Shown: positions 15,899-24,970, numbered from the stretch's first letter. The stretch is DNA of 64,000 nt from Planctomycetota bacterium (GCA_016197205.1 JACPWG010000142.1:1-64000), one strand, 5' to 3'. A program made the numbers and translations. Notes: a model not told the origin generated them from the sequence alone.

Positions 15899-17134
15899 TC
15901 AGTTCCCCTGCGGGCGCTCCGCCTGGTGGTTACGAGCGGTGCGGAGCAGTTCCTCCAGCGGGCGGGAGAGGCTCTGCCTGCGCTTGACATCCCCGCGACA
16001 CAGGTAGAAGCGTCCGGAGGTCCAGCGGACGATCTCCTGGAAGGCGGGTTCCCCGGCGGCCGCCTCGACCCCGCCCCGGATGATCGCGGCGTGGGTCAGG
16101 CCCCGGCTATCGAAGACCAGTTCCCCGATTTCGGGTCCCTGGACGATGGAGGCGACCAGGGAGCGGCCGCACAAATCGACCATCCGGCACAGGTCGGTGA
16201 CACGCACGTCGCTCAGGCTGCCCTCGGTCGTGGCGGGGGAGGCGAGGGGTGCGCCACGCCCGAACCGCGACAACAGCGCGCGCACCGAGGCGGCGAGTTC
16301 CCTCGCTTCGAACGGTTTCGCCATCATGCCGGCCGCGCCGAGTGCGGCGGCCCGCCGGCGGTTCTCCTCGCTCGCGAACGCGGTCAGGAAGAGCACGGGG
16401 GTTTCGTCGATCAGGCGGAGGGCGCGCAGGCGGCCCAACAGCGTGAGGCCGTCTTCCCCCGGCATGAGGATGTCCAAGATCACCAGGTCGAAGGTCTCGC
16501 CCGACATCCGGCGAAAGCCGTCGCGCGGGTGGTGCGCCTCCACCACCGACCACCCCTCCTCCGAGAGCAGTTCGTTCACGAGCCGGGCGACCGCCGCATC
16601 GTCATCGACGACGAGAATGCGGGGCGGAGGCGGAGCGGCGGTCCCGCCGTCTGGACGCGCGGAGGCGACGGCCGGGGCGGGAACGGCGCGAGGCGCTGAA
16701 GACGGCGCAACGAGGCCGGAGAAGGATGAGGCGCCGACCGCAGGCGCGAGGAGCTTGCGGACCAGGTTGAGGAAACCGCCGACGTTGAACGGCTTCTCCA
16801 CCATGTCCGTACAACCCAGGCCCTGCATCTCCAGTCGTTGGGCCGCGGTCCAGGTCCCGGACATCGCGATGACGGGCACGGCCAACTTGCGCCGGACCAG
16901 GTGACGCACGACTTCGATCCCGCTCCGCCCCCCCAACTGGACGTCGGTGACCACGAGATCGAAGGTAAGCGCATCCAGGCTCGCGAGCGCGGAGCCCACG
17001 TCCTTGACCAGGATGCACTCTACCCCCACGTCCTCGAGGATGGCCTCGACGAGGTTTCGAACTACCGCTTCGTCGTCCACCACGAGGACTCGCGGTCGAC
17101 TGGTGGCCTTGCCCGCTTCCACGTGCTTCTCCAA
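15899..17134 (-). CDS. Double-receiver response regulator with C-terminal DUF4388 (PATAN-like) domain
   Basis: A signalling protein of about 411 aa with two CheY-like receivers. The first covers residues about 15-130 (VLVVDDEAVVRNL, phospho-acceptor Asp in LVVTDVQLGG, Lys in EKPF). The second covers about 180-300 (ILVVDDDAAVARL, LVILDILMPGEDG, AKPF). The tail (about 310-390: GSLSDVRVTDLCRMV, ELVFDSRGLTHAAI, GRFYL) matches DUF4388, common in planctomycete, myxobacterial and cyanobacterial regulators. No DNA-binding domain is present. The start is a TTG with AGAGGA upstream; a GTG four codons in is an alternative. Both acceptor Asp residues are intact, so it may sit in a multi-step relay with the hybrid kinase at 32 kb (inference). 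Confidence 0.88.
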   Translation of the reverse strand: MEKHVEAGKATSRPRVLVVDDEAVVRNLVEAILEDVGVECILVKDVGSALASLDALTFDLVVTDVQLGGRSGIEVVRHLVRRKLAVPVIAMSGTWTAAQRLEMQGLGCTDMVEKPFNVGGFLNLVRKLLAPAVGASSFSGLVAPSSAPRAVPAPAVASARPDGGTAAPPPPRILVVDDDAAVARLVNELLSEEGWSVVEAHHPRDGFRRMSGETFDLVILDILMPGEDGLTLLGRLRALRLIDETPVLFLTAFASEENRRRAAALGAAGMMAKPFEARELAASVRALLSRFGRGAPLASPATTEGSLSDVRVTDLCRMVDLCGRSLVASIVQGPEIGELVFDSRGLTHAAIIRGGVEAAAGEPAFQEIVRWTSGRFYLCRGDVKRRQSLSRPLEELLRTARNHQAERPQGN

Positions 17135-17690
17135 CGTCCTCTGCCCCTCCCCGCCGAGGATAGGCGCCTCTCGGGCGAAAACGTTATCGGGGCAGTATAC
17201 ACGACAGGGACAGCGAAGAAAAGGCCGTTTTGCGCAATTTTGCGCGGCGGCGCGAAGGAAGGTTCCCCGATGAGAGCTTTTGCACCCGATGGGGCTCTTG
17301 CCCCAGCCCTTTCAAGGTGGTGTTGCAACGCTTTCGCTCGCCGCAGGCCGGCTATTCACTTGAGCCTGCGGCTTGAGAGCGCTTTGGGGTGCAGGGTTTC
17401 CGCCTTCGCGCGCGGCGCTTCGGCGGACGTGTCCGCCCTGCACTCGCACTCGCACGAAACGTCCGAAGTGCCTCCTCGCTTCCCGTCGCGCCGCCGCCGC
17501 ACCCACCGGGCTGCGTGATTTCCCCCCGAGTTGTCCCGCCGGTGCAGGGCGGAAGCCCGGCACCACAAGGGCTCGAGGCCGGCCGAGGCAACCACCCAGA
17601 AATTCGCCCGGTTCCGCGGTCGAACCGTGGATGGGCTGTTCCGCAAGGGTCGACTCGTTCGCCCACCTGGAAAGGTCTGGGCTCTTGCCT
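17135..17690. other. Intergenic region with family D repeats
   Basis: No convincing gene. An AGTATA at 17194-17199 (TATACT on minus) may be the -10 of the receiver gene. TTTTGCGCAA/TTTTGCGCGG form a tandem pair near 17229. A 55-bp family D element at 17389-17443 and a short D relative from 17542 follow. Short open frames here are covered by repeats. Confidence 0.6.
17389..17443. repeat. Dispersed repeat family D, copy 2 (55 bp, inverted)
   Basis: GTGCAGGG...CCCTGCAC termini with the inverse complement of copy 1 between them and the same 55-bp length. Confidence 0.75.
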
Positions 17691-18074
17691 TCACGCGGGC
17701 CTCGGACCCGCCCCCGCCCCGGTCGCGGCGGCGTCCGTCGCGCGCTCGATGACGACGGCGGTGCCGTAGGCCAGCACCTCGGTCACGCCTTGGGCCATTT
17801 CGGTCGCGTCGTATCTCATCGCCACAACGCCGTTTGCCCCCATTTCCCGGGCGTGTCGTTGCATGAGTTGATACGCCTCGGACCGCGCCTGCTCGGCCAG
17901 CTCCGTGTAGATCGATATGTTGCCGCCGAACAGCGTCTGGATCCCCGCCGCGAAGGTCCCCACCACCGAACGGCTTCGCACCGTGATCCCGCGCACCACG
18001 CCGAGATACCGTGTGATCCGGTATCCCTCGAAGCCGTTCGCGGTCGTCACCCACAGGTCCATCGGGTCGGGCAT
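17691..18074 (-). CDS. ybjQ: YbjQ/UPF0145 family protein
   Basis: A small cytoplasmic protein (127 aa) of the YbjQ family, which forms pentameric rings and has an unproven role. The family signature is clear: TANGFEGYRITRYLGVVRGITVRS, then SRSVVGTF, GGNISIYTELAEQARSEAY and GANGVVAMRYD near the end. I placed the start at ATG 18074 because AGGAG precedes it by about 10 nt; the longer frame adds a 21-residue polar leader without a site. It follows the acetylglutamate kinase fusion in the same direction and may be co-transcribed with it. Confidence 0.85.
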   Translation of the reverse strand: MPDPMDLWVTTANGFEGYRITRYLGVVRGITVRSRSVVGTFAAGIQTLFGGNISIYTELAEQARSEAYQLMQRHAREMGANGVVAMRYDATEMAQGVTEVLAYGTAVVIERATDAAATGAGAGPRPA

Positions 18075-18138
18075 GCGTCCGGATCTCCTATCGGCGGCCA
18101 TCGGATCGGATGACTTTTTTTTCGTATCCGGCCCCAAC

Positions 18139-19554
18139 TCATTCGCTCGGCGCGCGGGCCGGCTGCTCCGTGGCCACCGGCGCCGGCGTCCGGTCCGCCG
18201 CCGTCACCGGCTGCGGCTTCAGCGTCTCGTCGAGCGAGAGCGCGTACCGGATCGCGCGCCGGATCTCCCCCTCCGACAGCCCGATCCAGAACACGTACCA
18301 CTTCGCGAACTTTCGGACGCCGTGCGACTCCTCGAAATACCAGGGGTTCACCGGGTTGTCCGGCCGCGCGCGCCAGAAGAGCTTCTTGCACCGCTTCAGC
18401 ATGGTCTCCCACAAGTCCGACCCCACCCCTTCCCCCTGCGCCTCCTTTCGGACCGCGAACTTGTCGAGGTAGTAGACGTTGCCGACCCGCCGCACCAGCG
18501 CCGCGCCCTTGTAGCGCTCTTCGAGGAAGAGATACCGGATCGGATGCTCGAAATAGCCCGGGCGCAGCTTCTTCCCGAAGCTCGACTCCACGAGGTTCTT
18601 CAGCCGCACCAGGCTCACGTCCCCGTAGCTCGTCAGTTCCCGGATGCGCACGCCCCGCTTGAGGAAGGTCCCGCTCCCCTTCACCGTGAAAAGTTCCTTG
18701 ATCAGGTTCTGGGCGGAACAGATCGTGACGGTGAGCCGGCCTTTGAGCTCCTCCAGCAGGGACTTGATCTCCCGCACCTTGAGGAGCATGCCGCCCGTGA
18801 GCACGCCGGACTCGACGAGCCGGTCGAATTCGCGCTCCAGGTTCATGAAGGAGATCAGCCGTCCGTTGCCGTCGCGCACGCCCCCCTCCTCGGTGATGAG
18901 GATGAACTTTTTCGGCCGGAGGGCGAGGACGAGCGAGCGGGCCGCCGTGTCGGCATTGATGTTGTACGGGGTGCCGTCCGGTCCGTACCCAAGGGGGTTA
19001 ATGACGGCGAGCTGGTCGCGCCGGATCGCGCGCAGGATGGGCTTCGTGTCCACGCCGACCACGTTGCCGACCTGCCCCAGCTCGCGGTCCGGGTGGGGCT
19101 CGGCGCGGAAGATGCCTTCATTGAGCCCGACGGCGTTCCCGCCGGCCGCACGGATGGCGTCCACAAGGGCGCGGTTGGTTTCGGTAAGCGTCGAGCGGAG
19201 GATGGTCATCGCCGCAGGCGGCGTGACGCGCAGCCCGTCCTTCTTCCGGAATTCGATCCCCGCCTCGGCGAGCCGCGCGTCGATCTGCGGCCCGCCGCCG
19301 TGGATCACGACGGGGAAGAGGTCGAGGTTCGAGAGGTAGGCCAGGTCCGCCCCCATGATCGGGATCGCGTCCTGGATGACCTTCCCGCCGACCTTGATGA
19401 CGGCGAAGCGCGCCGGGTTGCCCTTCTGGAAGAGCTTGAGGTACATGTTGGCCTCTTTCGAGGCCCCGATGGACTGGAAGAAGTTGATGATGAACTCGTA
19501 GTTCTCCACGCCGTTTTCGTCCTCGCAAGGGGTCAGGGCCCGCGCAAGAATCAC
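18139..19554 (-). CDS. argB: Bifunctional N-acetylglutamate kinase / N-acetyltransferase (NAGS-K type)
   Basis: An arginine-biosynthesis enzyme of about 471 aa joining an amino-acid kinase domain (residues about 45-300: FAVIKVGGKVIQD, PVVIHGGGPQID, NINADTAA, ILITEEGGV) to a GNAT/DUF619-type domain (about 320-445: YFEHPIRYLFLEERYKGAA, DKFAVRKEAQGEGVGSDLW, NPWYFEESHG, WYVFWIGLS). This is the architecture of the vertebrate-like NAGS and the bifunctional NAGS-K of Xanthomonas and relatives. It could phosphorylate acetylglutamate and also make it from glutamate and acetyl-CoA. The start is GTG 19554; a GTG 48 nt in (after GAGGA) is an alternative. thiO lies 72 nt upstream in the same direction. 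Confidence 0.88.
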   Translation of the reverse strand: MILARALTPCEDENGVENYEFIINFFQSIGASKEANMYLKLFQKGNPARFAVIKVGGKVIQDAIPIMGADLAYLSNLDLFPVVIHGGGPQIDARLAEAGIEFRKKDGLRVTPPAAMTILRSTLTETNRALVDAIRAAGGNAVGLNEGIFRAEPHPDRELGQVGNVVGVDTKPILRAIRRDQLAVINPLGYGPDGTPYNINADTAARSLVLALRPKKFILITEEGGVRDGNGRLISFMNLEREFDRLVESGVLTGGMLLKVREIKSLLEELKGRLTVTICSAQNLIKELFTVKGSGTFLKRGVRIRELTSYGDVSLVRLKNLVESSFGKKLRPGYFEHPIRYLFLEERYKGAALVRRVGNVYYLDKFAVRKEAQGEGVGSDLWETMLKRCKKLFWRARPDNPVNPWYFEESHGVRKFAKWYVFWIGLSEGEIRRAIRYALSLDETLKPQPVTAADRTPAPVATEQPARAPSE

Positions 19555-19626
19555 TTACCATTTTCGTCGGCTGCGCCCCCAGGAGCCACGAGGACGAAGC
19601 ATGCGCAGTTATCTCTGCGCGGGCCC

Positions 19627-20751
19627 TTACGAGCGCCCGACCGGTCGAGCCGGCGAGAAGGGCGCGAGGTCCACCGAAGGCGCCCGACCAAGCACCAGGT
19701 CGGCGAGGAGACGTCCCGTGAGGGGGCCCAGGAGGATGCCGTTTCGAAAGTGGCCCGCGGCCACGAGCACGCCGTCGAGCTCCGGGAAGCGCCCGAGGTA
19801 GGGCAGCCGGTCCCCGGTCGCCGGCCGCAGCCCGGCCCAGGCGGTTTCGACCGGCGCGTCCGCGAGGCCCGGCGCCAGCTCCACCGCGCGCGAGAGAAGC
19901 CGGCCCACGGCGGCCGCAGTGGTCTTTTTTTCGAAGCCTGCGTTTTCGACCGTGCTGCCGACGAGGACCCGCCCGTCGCTTCGGGGCACCAGGTACTCGG
20001 CGTCCGAGAGGAGCATGTGTCGCAGCCGCCCGGGACTGGAGCGCAGGAGCACCATCTGCCCCCGGATCGGGTGCACGTCCAGGCCGCGGGCCCCGGCGAG
20101 CGGCAACAGAGCCGTCCACGCCCCGCTCGCCAACACGACCGTGCGCGCGGGGAGCAGCTCTCCGCCCGAACGGACCCCCGTCACGCGCGCGCCTTCGAAC
20201 GCGAGGTCGGTCACGGGGAAGCCGGCGCGAAAACGCGCCCCGCGGCGCGCGGCGGCGGCCGCGAGCGCCCGCGGGACGCGAGGGTTGCGCACCTGGCACG
20301 CGTCGGGGAGGAAGAGCGCCCCACGCGTGGCCGGAGCGAGGGCGGGCTCGAGTGCGGCCGCCTCCCGCGCGCTCAGCCGCCTCGACGGCAGCCCTCGCGC
20401 GCCGCGCCAGGCTTCCTGCCGCCCGACCTCCGCCTCGTCCGCATCGCTGAGGATCGGCTCGAGGAGGCCGCACGCCAGGTATTCCACGTCGATCCCCGTC
20501 TCCTCGCGCAGCGTCCGCGCAAGGGGCGCGTAGTGCGGCAGCGCGCGCCCGCACAGGTCGAGCAGCGGCTCCGGGTAGTCCCAGGGATGGATCGGCGTGA
20601 GGATCCCGGCCCCGGCCCACGAGGCTTCCCGCCCCGGCTCGTCCCGGTCCACGACCAGGACCGATACGCCCTCCCGCGCCAGCTCGTACGCCACGGCGCA
20701 GCCGACGATCCCGCCCCCCACCACCACCACGTCCTGCGGGCGTTCAGCCAT
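19627..20751 (-). CDS. thiO: FAD-dependent glycine oxidase ThiO-like
   Basis: A 374-aa D-amino-acid-oxidase-family flavoenzyme. An N-terminal Rossmann motif (VVVVGGGIVGCAVAYELARE) binds FAD. WAGAGILTP, HPIRGQMVLLR, YLVPRSDGRVLVGST, LRPATGDRLPYLG and GHFRNGILLGP are signature segments of ThiO, which oxidises glycine to dehydroglycine for the thiazole of thiamine. The start is set at ATG 20751, immediately before the FAD motif; a longer upstream frame is repeat DNA. No other thiamine genes are nearby. A general D-amino-acid or sarcosine oxidase is the alternative, but the C-terminal RNGILLGP favours ThiO. Confidence 0.88.
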   Translation of the reverse strand: MAERPQDVVVVGGGIVGCAVAYELAREGVSVLVVDRDEPGREASWAGAGILTPIHPWDYPEPLLDLCGRALPHYAPLARTLREETGIDVEYLACGLLEPILSDADEAEVGRQEAWRGARGLPSRRLSAREAAALEPALAPATRGALFLPDACQVRNPRVPRALAAAAARRGARFRAGFPVTDLAFEGARVTGVRSGGELLPARTVVLASGAWTALLPLAGARGLDVHPIRGQMVLLRSSPGRLRHMLLSDAEYLVPRSDGRVLVGSTVENAGFEKKTTAAAVGRLLSRAVELAPGLADAPVETAWAGLRPATGDRLPYLGRFPELDGVLVAAGHFRNGILLGPLTGRLLADLVLGRAPSVDLAPFSPARPVGRS

Positions 20752-21135
20752 GGGTCCCTCGCGTCCTCCGCGGGTGCGGCGTTCGTGGCCCGTCGACCAG
20801 GCGCCCACTCGGCAAAAAAGAACCGCGAGCGTGAGCAAGCGGTCCCGCGGCGTGCCCACGCAACGCCGGCTTTCATCTCGCCCCAGGCTCTCGGACCCGC
20901 GGAGCCGACTCACGAGAGGACAGCGACGGCGACGGCTCCAGTCGAGCCCAGGACGGTCGCCGGCCCGTCGGCGGGTTCGAACCCGGGGAGGCTCGAGGCC
21001 CGGCCGAGACCGCTCCCTCACGCTCGCGGTTCCGCTTTCCCTGGCTGGAGGACGCGCCTCGCGAACCCGCGCTCCGGGCCCAGGGCGGCGACCCGCAAGC
21101 GGTCGGAAACGGGCAAGACTCCGCCCGCGGGCCAC
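20752..21135. other. Intergenic region bounded by two inverted family C repeats
   Basis: No gene. Family C copies lie at 20821-20844 (direct, diverged) and 21006-21032 (inverse), about 210 nt apart, with GC-rich unclassified DNA between them. Repeat B begins at 21136. Confidence 0.65.
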
Positions 21136-21268
21136 TAGTGGCCCGTTGACGAAGTCCAGTCACGATGCCTGGGGGCGCGGGCCTCCGGCCCGCGCGAACG
21201 GCCGCATGGGTTACGACCCGCCGTGGCAAAGGTGACGACTGTGTCCGAAGTTCGTCAACGGGCCGCTA
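21136..21268. repeat. Dispersed repeat family B, copy 1 (about 133 bp, inverted termini)
   Basis: Ends TAGTGGCCCGTTGACGAAGT and its near-perfect inverse complement (AAGTTCGTCAACGGGCCGCTA), with a strong hairpin GCGCGGGCC/GGCCCGCGC inside. The right end supplies the TAG stop codon (minus strand) of prkA. Other copies: 25165-25297, 34397-34527, a degenerate one at 41077-41201 and a hairpin-only one near 54438-54497. Confidence 0.88.
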
Positions 21269-23683
21269 GTGGCCGAGCGTCCGGAAATAGCTGCGCGTCT
21301 TCTCGTTCGTCAGCACGTACTTCAGCACCTTGCGCGCGCAGTCGTTGCAGTACCCGTAGCGTTCGTCGCGGCCGGCCTTCTTCGCCCGCTCCCGCGTGAT
21401 CCGCCGCATGTCGTTCACCACCCGGTACACTTCGCCGAGCATCTTGTTGCTCGAGTCCGCCCGGCTCGCGTCCAGCTCGTCGAAAAGCCCGTAGCCCTTC
21501 AGGTCCAGCCCGTCCAGGTTCATCAGGAAGACTTCGTAATTGAAGTCCCGCTTCACCGAGAGGTAGATCCGCTCCCGGAAGCGCTGGACCAGCTCCGGCA
21601 CGGCGACGCGCGGGTCCGGCCGCGTCCCGTCCGCCACGGCGACCTTGCCGAACTTCTGGATCAGGCCGACCCGGAACTCGTGCCGGCGCGGGGCCTCCAC
21701 TTCGAGGAACTCCTCCTCGCGGTTCAGGAACACCTCGGGGTTCATCGCCCGCTTCTGGAAGGCGTCGAACACCCCTTCCTTCTTGATGTAGGCCTTCGCG
21801 TGGTCGAGGTAAGTGCCGACGCGCCGGAGGATGTCGTCCTCCCGGACCTCGAAGAGCGCCTCCTCCACTTCGGAGAGCACGAGGTGATTGTACTCGTCCT
21901 GCACGGACTCCAGGAGCGGCTCCTGCCGCTCGCGCACGTCCGGCGGCGAGCCCACGATCGCCTCCTCGATCGCCTGGTAGAGCTGGAACGGGTTCAGGCA
22001 CTTGTTCTCCTCGTCCTTGGAGAGCTTGCCCAGGATCCGCTTCAGCCAGCGCGCGGAGCGTCCGGACTTCCCCTCCAGGTTGCGGTGCTCTTCCCGGATC
22101 GCGCTCACGAACGCGTCGCTGTACAGGTCCTTGAGGTCCGGCGGCACCCAGGAGGTGTCCCCCGCGTACAGCTTCGCCTTCTGGATCATGGTCATCTTGT
22201 TCAGCGCTTCGCGTTGGCGGGCGAGGAGCGTCTTGCGCGCGTCGAGCTGTCCGCCGCGCTGGAGCTTCTCGTGCTTCTTCGTTTCCTCGTCGAAGAACAG
22301 CGTCAGCTTCGCCTCCGCCATGCGGGTGAGCACGACGAAGAGGCCGCCGGTCAGGATCGTGTGCGGCGAGATGTGCTGCGACTTGAGGATCTCGCGGACG
22401 TTCGGCTCGTAGATCTCCTCCTCGTCCTTGTAGTTGAGCAGGTAGGGGACCGGGATCTGCTCGATCCGGTCGCGGAGCCCTTCCGTCAGGACGTCCTCCT
22501 CCAGCAGGCGCGACTCCGGCAGGTTCGTCGAGCCGAAGATCGCGTAGTCGATCATCTGGGTGATCTCGCCGAAGTCCACCTTCTTCTCCTCGACCGCGGA
22601 GAGGAGGTGCTGGAGCTGCTGGTGGTTTTTATTGAAGATGTCCTGGTAGTTGAGCAGGCCGCGGTTGGCGCAGGCGGGTTTGCCGGCGAAATGATAGAGC
22701 CGGATGCCGCGGAGCATGAAGGAGAGGTTGACCTTGGCCTCGTCGTGGGAGACCGGCGCGATCTCGGTCTCCACGTTGACGCCGGGGTCGACCTCGGCGA
22801 TCCCGCGGCCCGTCTCGAGGGAGAAAAGGACCCGCGTCACCTGCAAGTGCTTGGTGACCTTGGTCCAGTCCCCTTCGTACAGCTCGATGAGCCGGTCGCG
22901 GATGTTCTGGCAGTTGCGGCAGGGCTCCGTCTCGTAGATCTTCTGGGGGATGGAGAACCCCTGGAGGAACTCGAGTTCGCGCGCGGCGGCCGGGTCTTTG
23001 GGGGACTTACTGAGCAGCTCGACCTTGCGGGCGACGGCGTCCTGGAGGAAGCTCCGCCGCTCGGCCCGCGGGATCAGCGAGAGCGGATGGTCGCGAAGCT
23101 GGCACTCGAGCTTCGTGAAGATCTCCTCCTCCGGGAGGTGGGCGTACGTCCCCGACTCCGAGGCGAGGTCGCGCATGGATTTGAAACCGAGGTGCTCGTC
23201 GCCGTCCTCTTCGAACTTCTCCCGGAAAAGCCAGTTGACCGTGTAGACGGCGCCCTCCGGCCGGCGCGTGTATTCCTCGAGCCCCTTCTCGATGAGGGCG
23301 AAGATGCGGGACTTCCCGGTGCCGGGCGGGCCGATGAGGACGAAGATCGACTCGTCCTCCTCCTGCTTCGCGCAGGCGTCGATGTGCTTGAAGAGGGACG
23401 CGATGGCGCGAAGCTGGCCGACGACGCGCTTGCGTCCGCCGAAAAACGGGTCTTCGAAGAGGTCGAACTGGGGGAACGTACGGCCGCAGTCCTTGACCTC
23501 GCGCCAGCCGAAATGGAGGATGGCGTCGCGGATGAACTGGTAGGAGGTGCGGGTCTGGCGGTAGGGCTCGTCGAGGACGCGCGCCAGGTATTCGTCGAAG
23601 GACAGCGCCTCGCGGGTACGCTGGAAATTCTGCCGGACTTGGTCGCCGATCTTTTTTTCGGCCTGATGCACGGGCTCGGACAC
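21266..23683 (-). CDS. prkA: PrkA/YeaG-type serine protein kinase (AAA+)
   Basis: A cytoplasmic AAA+ ATPase and serine protein kinase of 805 aa, linked in other bacteria to stress and starvation responses. Walker A GPPGTGKS lies near residue 118, the PrkA AAA region covers about 80-400 and the C-terminal PrkA domain about 400-800. Two Cys pairs (CRNC near 255, CNDC near 780) are visible. It is longer than the usual 630-650 aa because of extra segments around 430-560 and 640-720. The GTG start has GGGAGG 8 nt upstream. The usual yeaH and spoVR partners are not adjacent. The stop codon TAG is the terminus of repeat B, so the last codons border an inserted element. Confidence 0.9.
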   Translation of the reverse strand: MSEPVHQAEKKIGDQVRQNFQRTREALSFDEYLARVLDEPYRQTRTSYQFIRDAILHFGWREVKDCGRTFPQFDLFEDPFFGGRKRVVGQLRAIASLFKHIDACAKQEEDESIFVLIGPPGTGKSRIFALIEKGLEEYTRRPEGAVYTVNWLFREKFEEDGDEHLGFKSMRDLASESGTYAHLPEEEIFTKLECQLRDHPLSLIPRAERRSFLQDAVARKVELLSKSPKDPAAARELEFLQGFSIPQKIYETEPCRNCQNIRDRLIELYEGDWTKVTKHLQVTRVLFSLETGRGIAEVDPGVNVETEIAPVSHDEAKVNLSFMLRGIRLYHFAGKPACANRGLLNYQDIFNKNHQQLQHLLSAVEEKKVDFGEITQMIDYAIFGSTNLPESRLLEEDVLTEGLRDRIEQIPVPYLLNYKDEEEIYEPNVREILKSQHISPHTILTGGLFVVLTRMAEAKLTLFFDEETKKHEKLQRGGQLDARKTLLARQREALNKMTMIQKAKLYAGDTSWVPPDLKDLYSDAFVSAIREEHRNLEGKSGRSARWLKRILGKLSKDEENKCLNPFQLYQAIEEAIVGSPPDVRERQEPLLESVQDEYNHLVLSEVEEALFEVREDDILRRVGTYLDHAKAYIKKEGVFDAFQKRAMNPEVFLNREEEFLEVEAPRRHEFRVGLIQKFGKVAVADGTRPDPRVAVPELVQRFRERIYLSVKRDFNYEVFLMNLDGLDLKGYGLFDELDASRADSSNKMLGEVYRVVNDMRRITRERAKKAGRDERYGYCNDCARKVLKYVLTNEKTRSYFRTLGH

Positions 23684-23734
23684 GAAGGTGCCTCCCGATA
23701 GGGGAGCGGCGAGGGGGGACGGTGCAAGCCCGTG

Positions 23735-23764
23735 ATCTTACCACGTTCGCGCGGGAACTGTCAA
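23735..23764 (-). promoter_or_regulatory. Predicted promoter of prkA
   Basis: On the minus strand TTGACA (23764-23759), 18 nt, TAAGAT (23740-23735), about 50 nt before the GTG. The -35 is perfect. It diverges from the amiC promoter about 45 nt away. Confidence 0.65.
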
Positions 23765-23806
23765 TTCGGTTGGCGGCGGTTCGGCCGGCGTTCGCGCCGG
23801 ATTCGG

Positions 23807-23836
23807 TTGACTTGGCCGGTCGGGCGCGGGTAGAAT
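23807..23836 (+). promoter_or_regulatory. Predicted promoter of the amiC-type amidase gene
   Basis: TTGACT (23807-23812), 18 nt, TAGAAT (23831-23836), 34 nt before the ATG. Confidence 0.65.
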
Positions 23837-23869
23837 GCCGCCTCTTCGGGGCCTCACGGAGGGCATCGG

Positions 23870-24970
23870 ATGCAAAGAATGAAGCTGCGCCGGGTTGCGT
23901 GCGCCATCGTCACGCTCGCGCTCGCGCGGGCCGTCTCCGCCGCCCCCGCTCCCGGTCCCGAGGGACCCGCGGGCGAGGCCGTCCCCTTGCGCGTGCTCGC
24001 GGCGCGCCACCACCTGCAATACGTCGAGGAGCCGCTGTCGGGGCGGGTCCTCCTCCTCGGCGGGGCCCAGCGCGTGGTGGCGGTGAACGGGATGAGCGGC
24101 GTGCTCGTGAACGACCGATACCTGCCGCTGCCGGAGCGGGTGCGCCTGCTGGACGGCGAGTACCGCCTGCCGGCCGCCGGGCTCGGGGCGATCGAGGCGG
24201 CGCTCGGCGCCTCGCGGCCGCCGACCGTCCGCCCTCCCGAGGCGCCGAGGACGCGCGTGCCGCTCCGCCGCATCGTGCTCGATCCGGGGCACGGCGGCGG
24301 AGACCCCGGCACCCACGGCAGCTCCGGCATCCAGGAGAAGACGATCAACCTGGACGTCGCGCGCCGGCTCCGCGAGCTGCTCGTCGAAGAGGGGCTCACG
24401 GTCGTCATGACCCGCGACGGCGATCGGGCGCTGTCCACGCAGCACAAGGAGAACCTCCGGCTCCGCTCCGAGCTCGCCCACACGAGCGGCGCAGAGCTTT
24501 TCCTCTCCATCCATTCGAACTCCAACCCGCAGTCCTCGCTGCGCGGCTTCGAGGTGTACTACGGTCGCGACGAGTACCGGGCCGAGCGCGTGGCCGACGC
24601 GGCGAAGACCACGCCGGTCCCGCTCGAAGTCCTCGGAGTGGAGGCCCGGCCGTCCCCCTCGGTCGCCCCGGTGCTCTGGGACGCCCTGTACGACGAGTAC
24701 TATCGCGAGAGCCGGGAGTTGGCGGAGGCCGTGCGCCGCGGGCTGGCCCGCACGGGGATTCCGGATCGGGGGCTGCACGCGGCCGGCTTCTACGTGCTGC
24801 GCTGGACCCACTGTCCGTCGATCCTGGTGGAAATGGACTACGTGACGAATCCGGCGGGCCAGGCGACGCTCTCGAACCCCGACCGGCGCCAGGCGATCGC
24901 GCGCGCACTCGCGGACGGCATCCTGGCCTTCAAACGCGACTTCGATGCCGCCGACCGTTTCAACCGCTGA
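23870..24970 (+). CDS. Zinc-dependent N-acetylmuramoyl-L-alanine amidase (Amidase_3, AmiC/CwlD type)
   Basis: A periplasmic cell-wall hydrolase of 366 aa that cleaves peptide stems from glycan strands. A signal peptide (VACAIVTLALARAVSAAPA) is followed by a region of about 100 aa resembling the copper-amine-oxidase/AMIN-like accessory domains (RVLLLGGAQRVVAVNG). The catalytic domain starts near 135: LDPGHGGGDPGTHG (zinc His), SGIQEKTINL (zinc Glu), LFLSIHSNSN (zinc His) and VEMDYVTNP (catalytic Glu). All are present. A GGAGGG precedes the ATG by about 6 nt. The stop is immediately followed by a repeat A fragment. Confidence 0.92.
   Translation: MQRMKLRRVACAIVTLALARAVSAAPAPGPEGPAGEAVPLRVLAARHHLQYVEEPLSGRVLLLGGAQRVVAVNGMSGVLVNDRYLPLPERVRLLDGEYRLPAAGLGAIEAALGASRPPTVRPPEAPRTRVPLRRIVLDPGHGGGDPGTHGSSGIQEKTINLDVARRLRELLVEEGLTVVMTRDGDRALSTQHKENLRLRSELAHTSGAELFLSIHSNSNPQSSLRGFEVYYGRDEYRAERVADAAKTTPVPLEVLGVEARPSPSVAPVLWDALYDEYYRESRELAEAVRRGLARTGIPDRGLHAAGFYVLRWTHCPSILVEMDYVTNPAGQATLSNPDRRQAIARALADGILAFKRDFDAADRFNR

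Noticed and set aside
21269..23701. 810-aa open frame on plus opposite prkA
   Set aside because: It mirrors prkA almost base for base and encodes a Leu/Val/Glu-rich low-information protein; a shadow frame.
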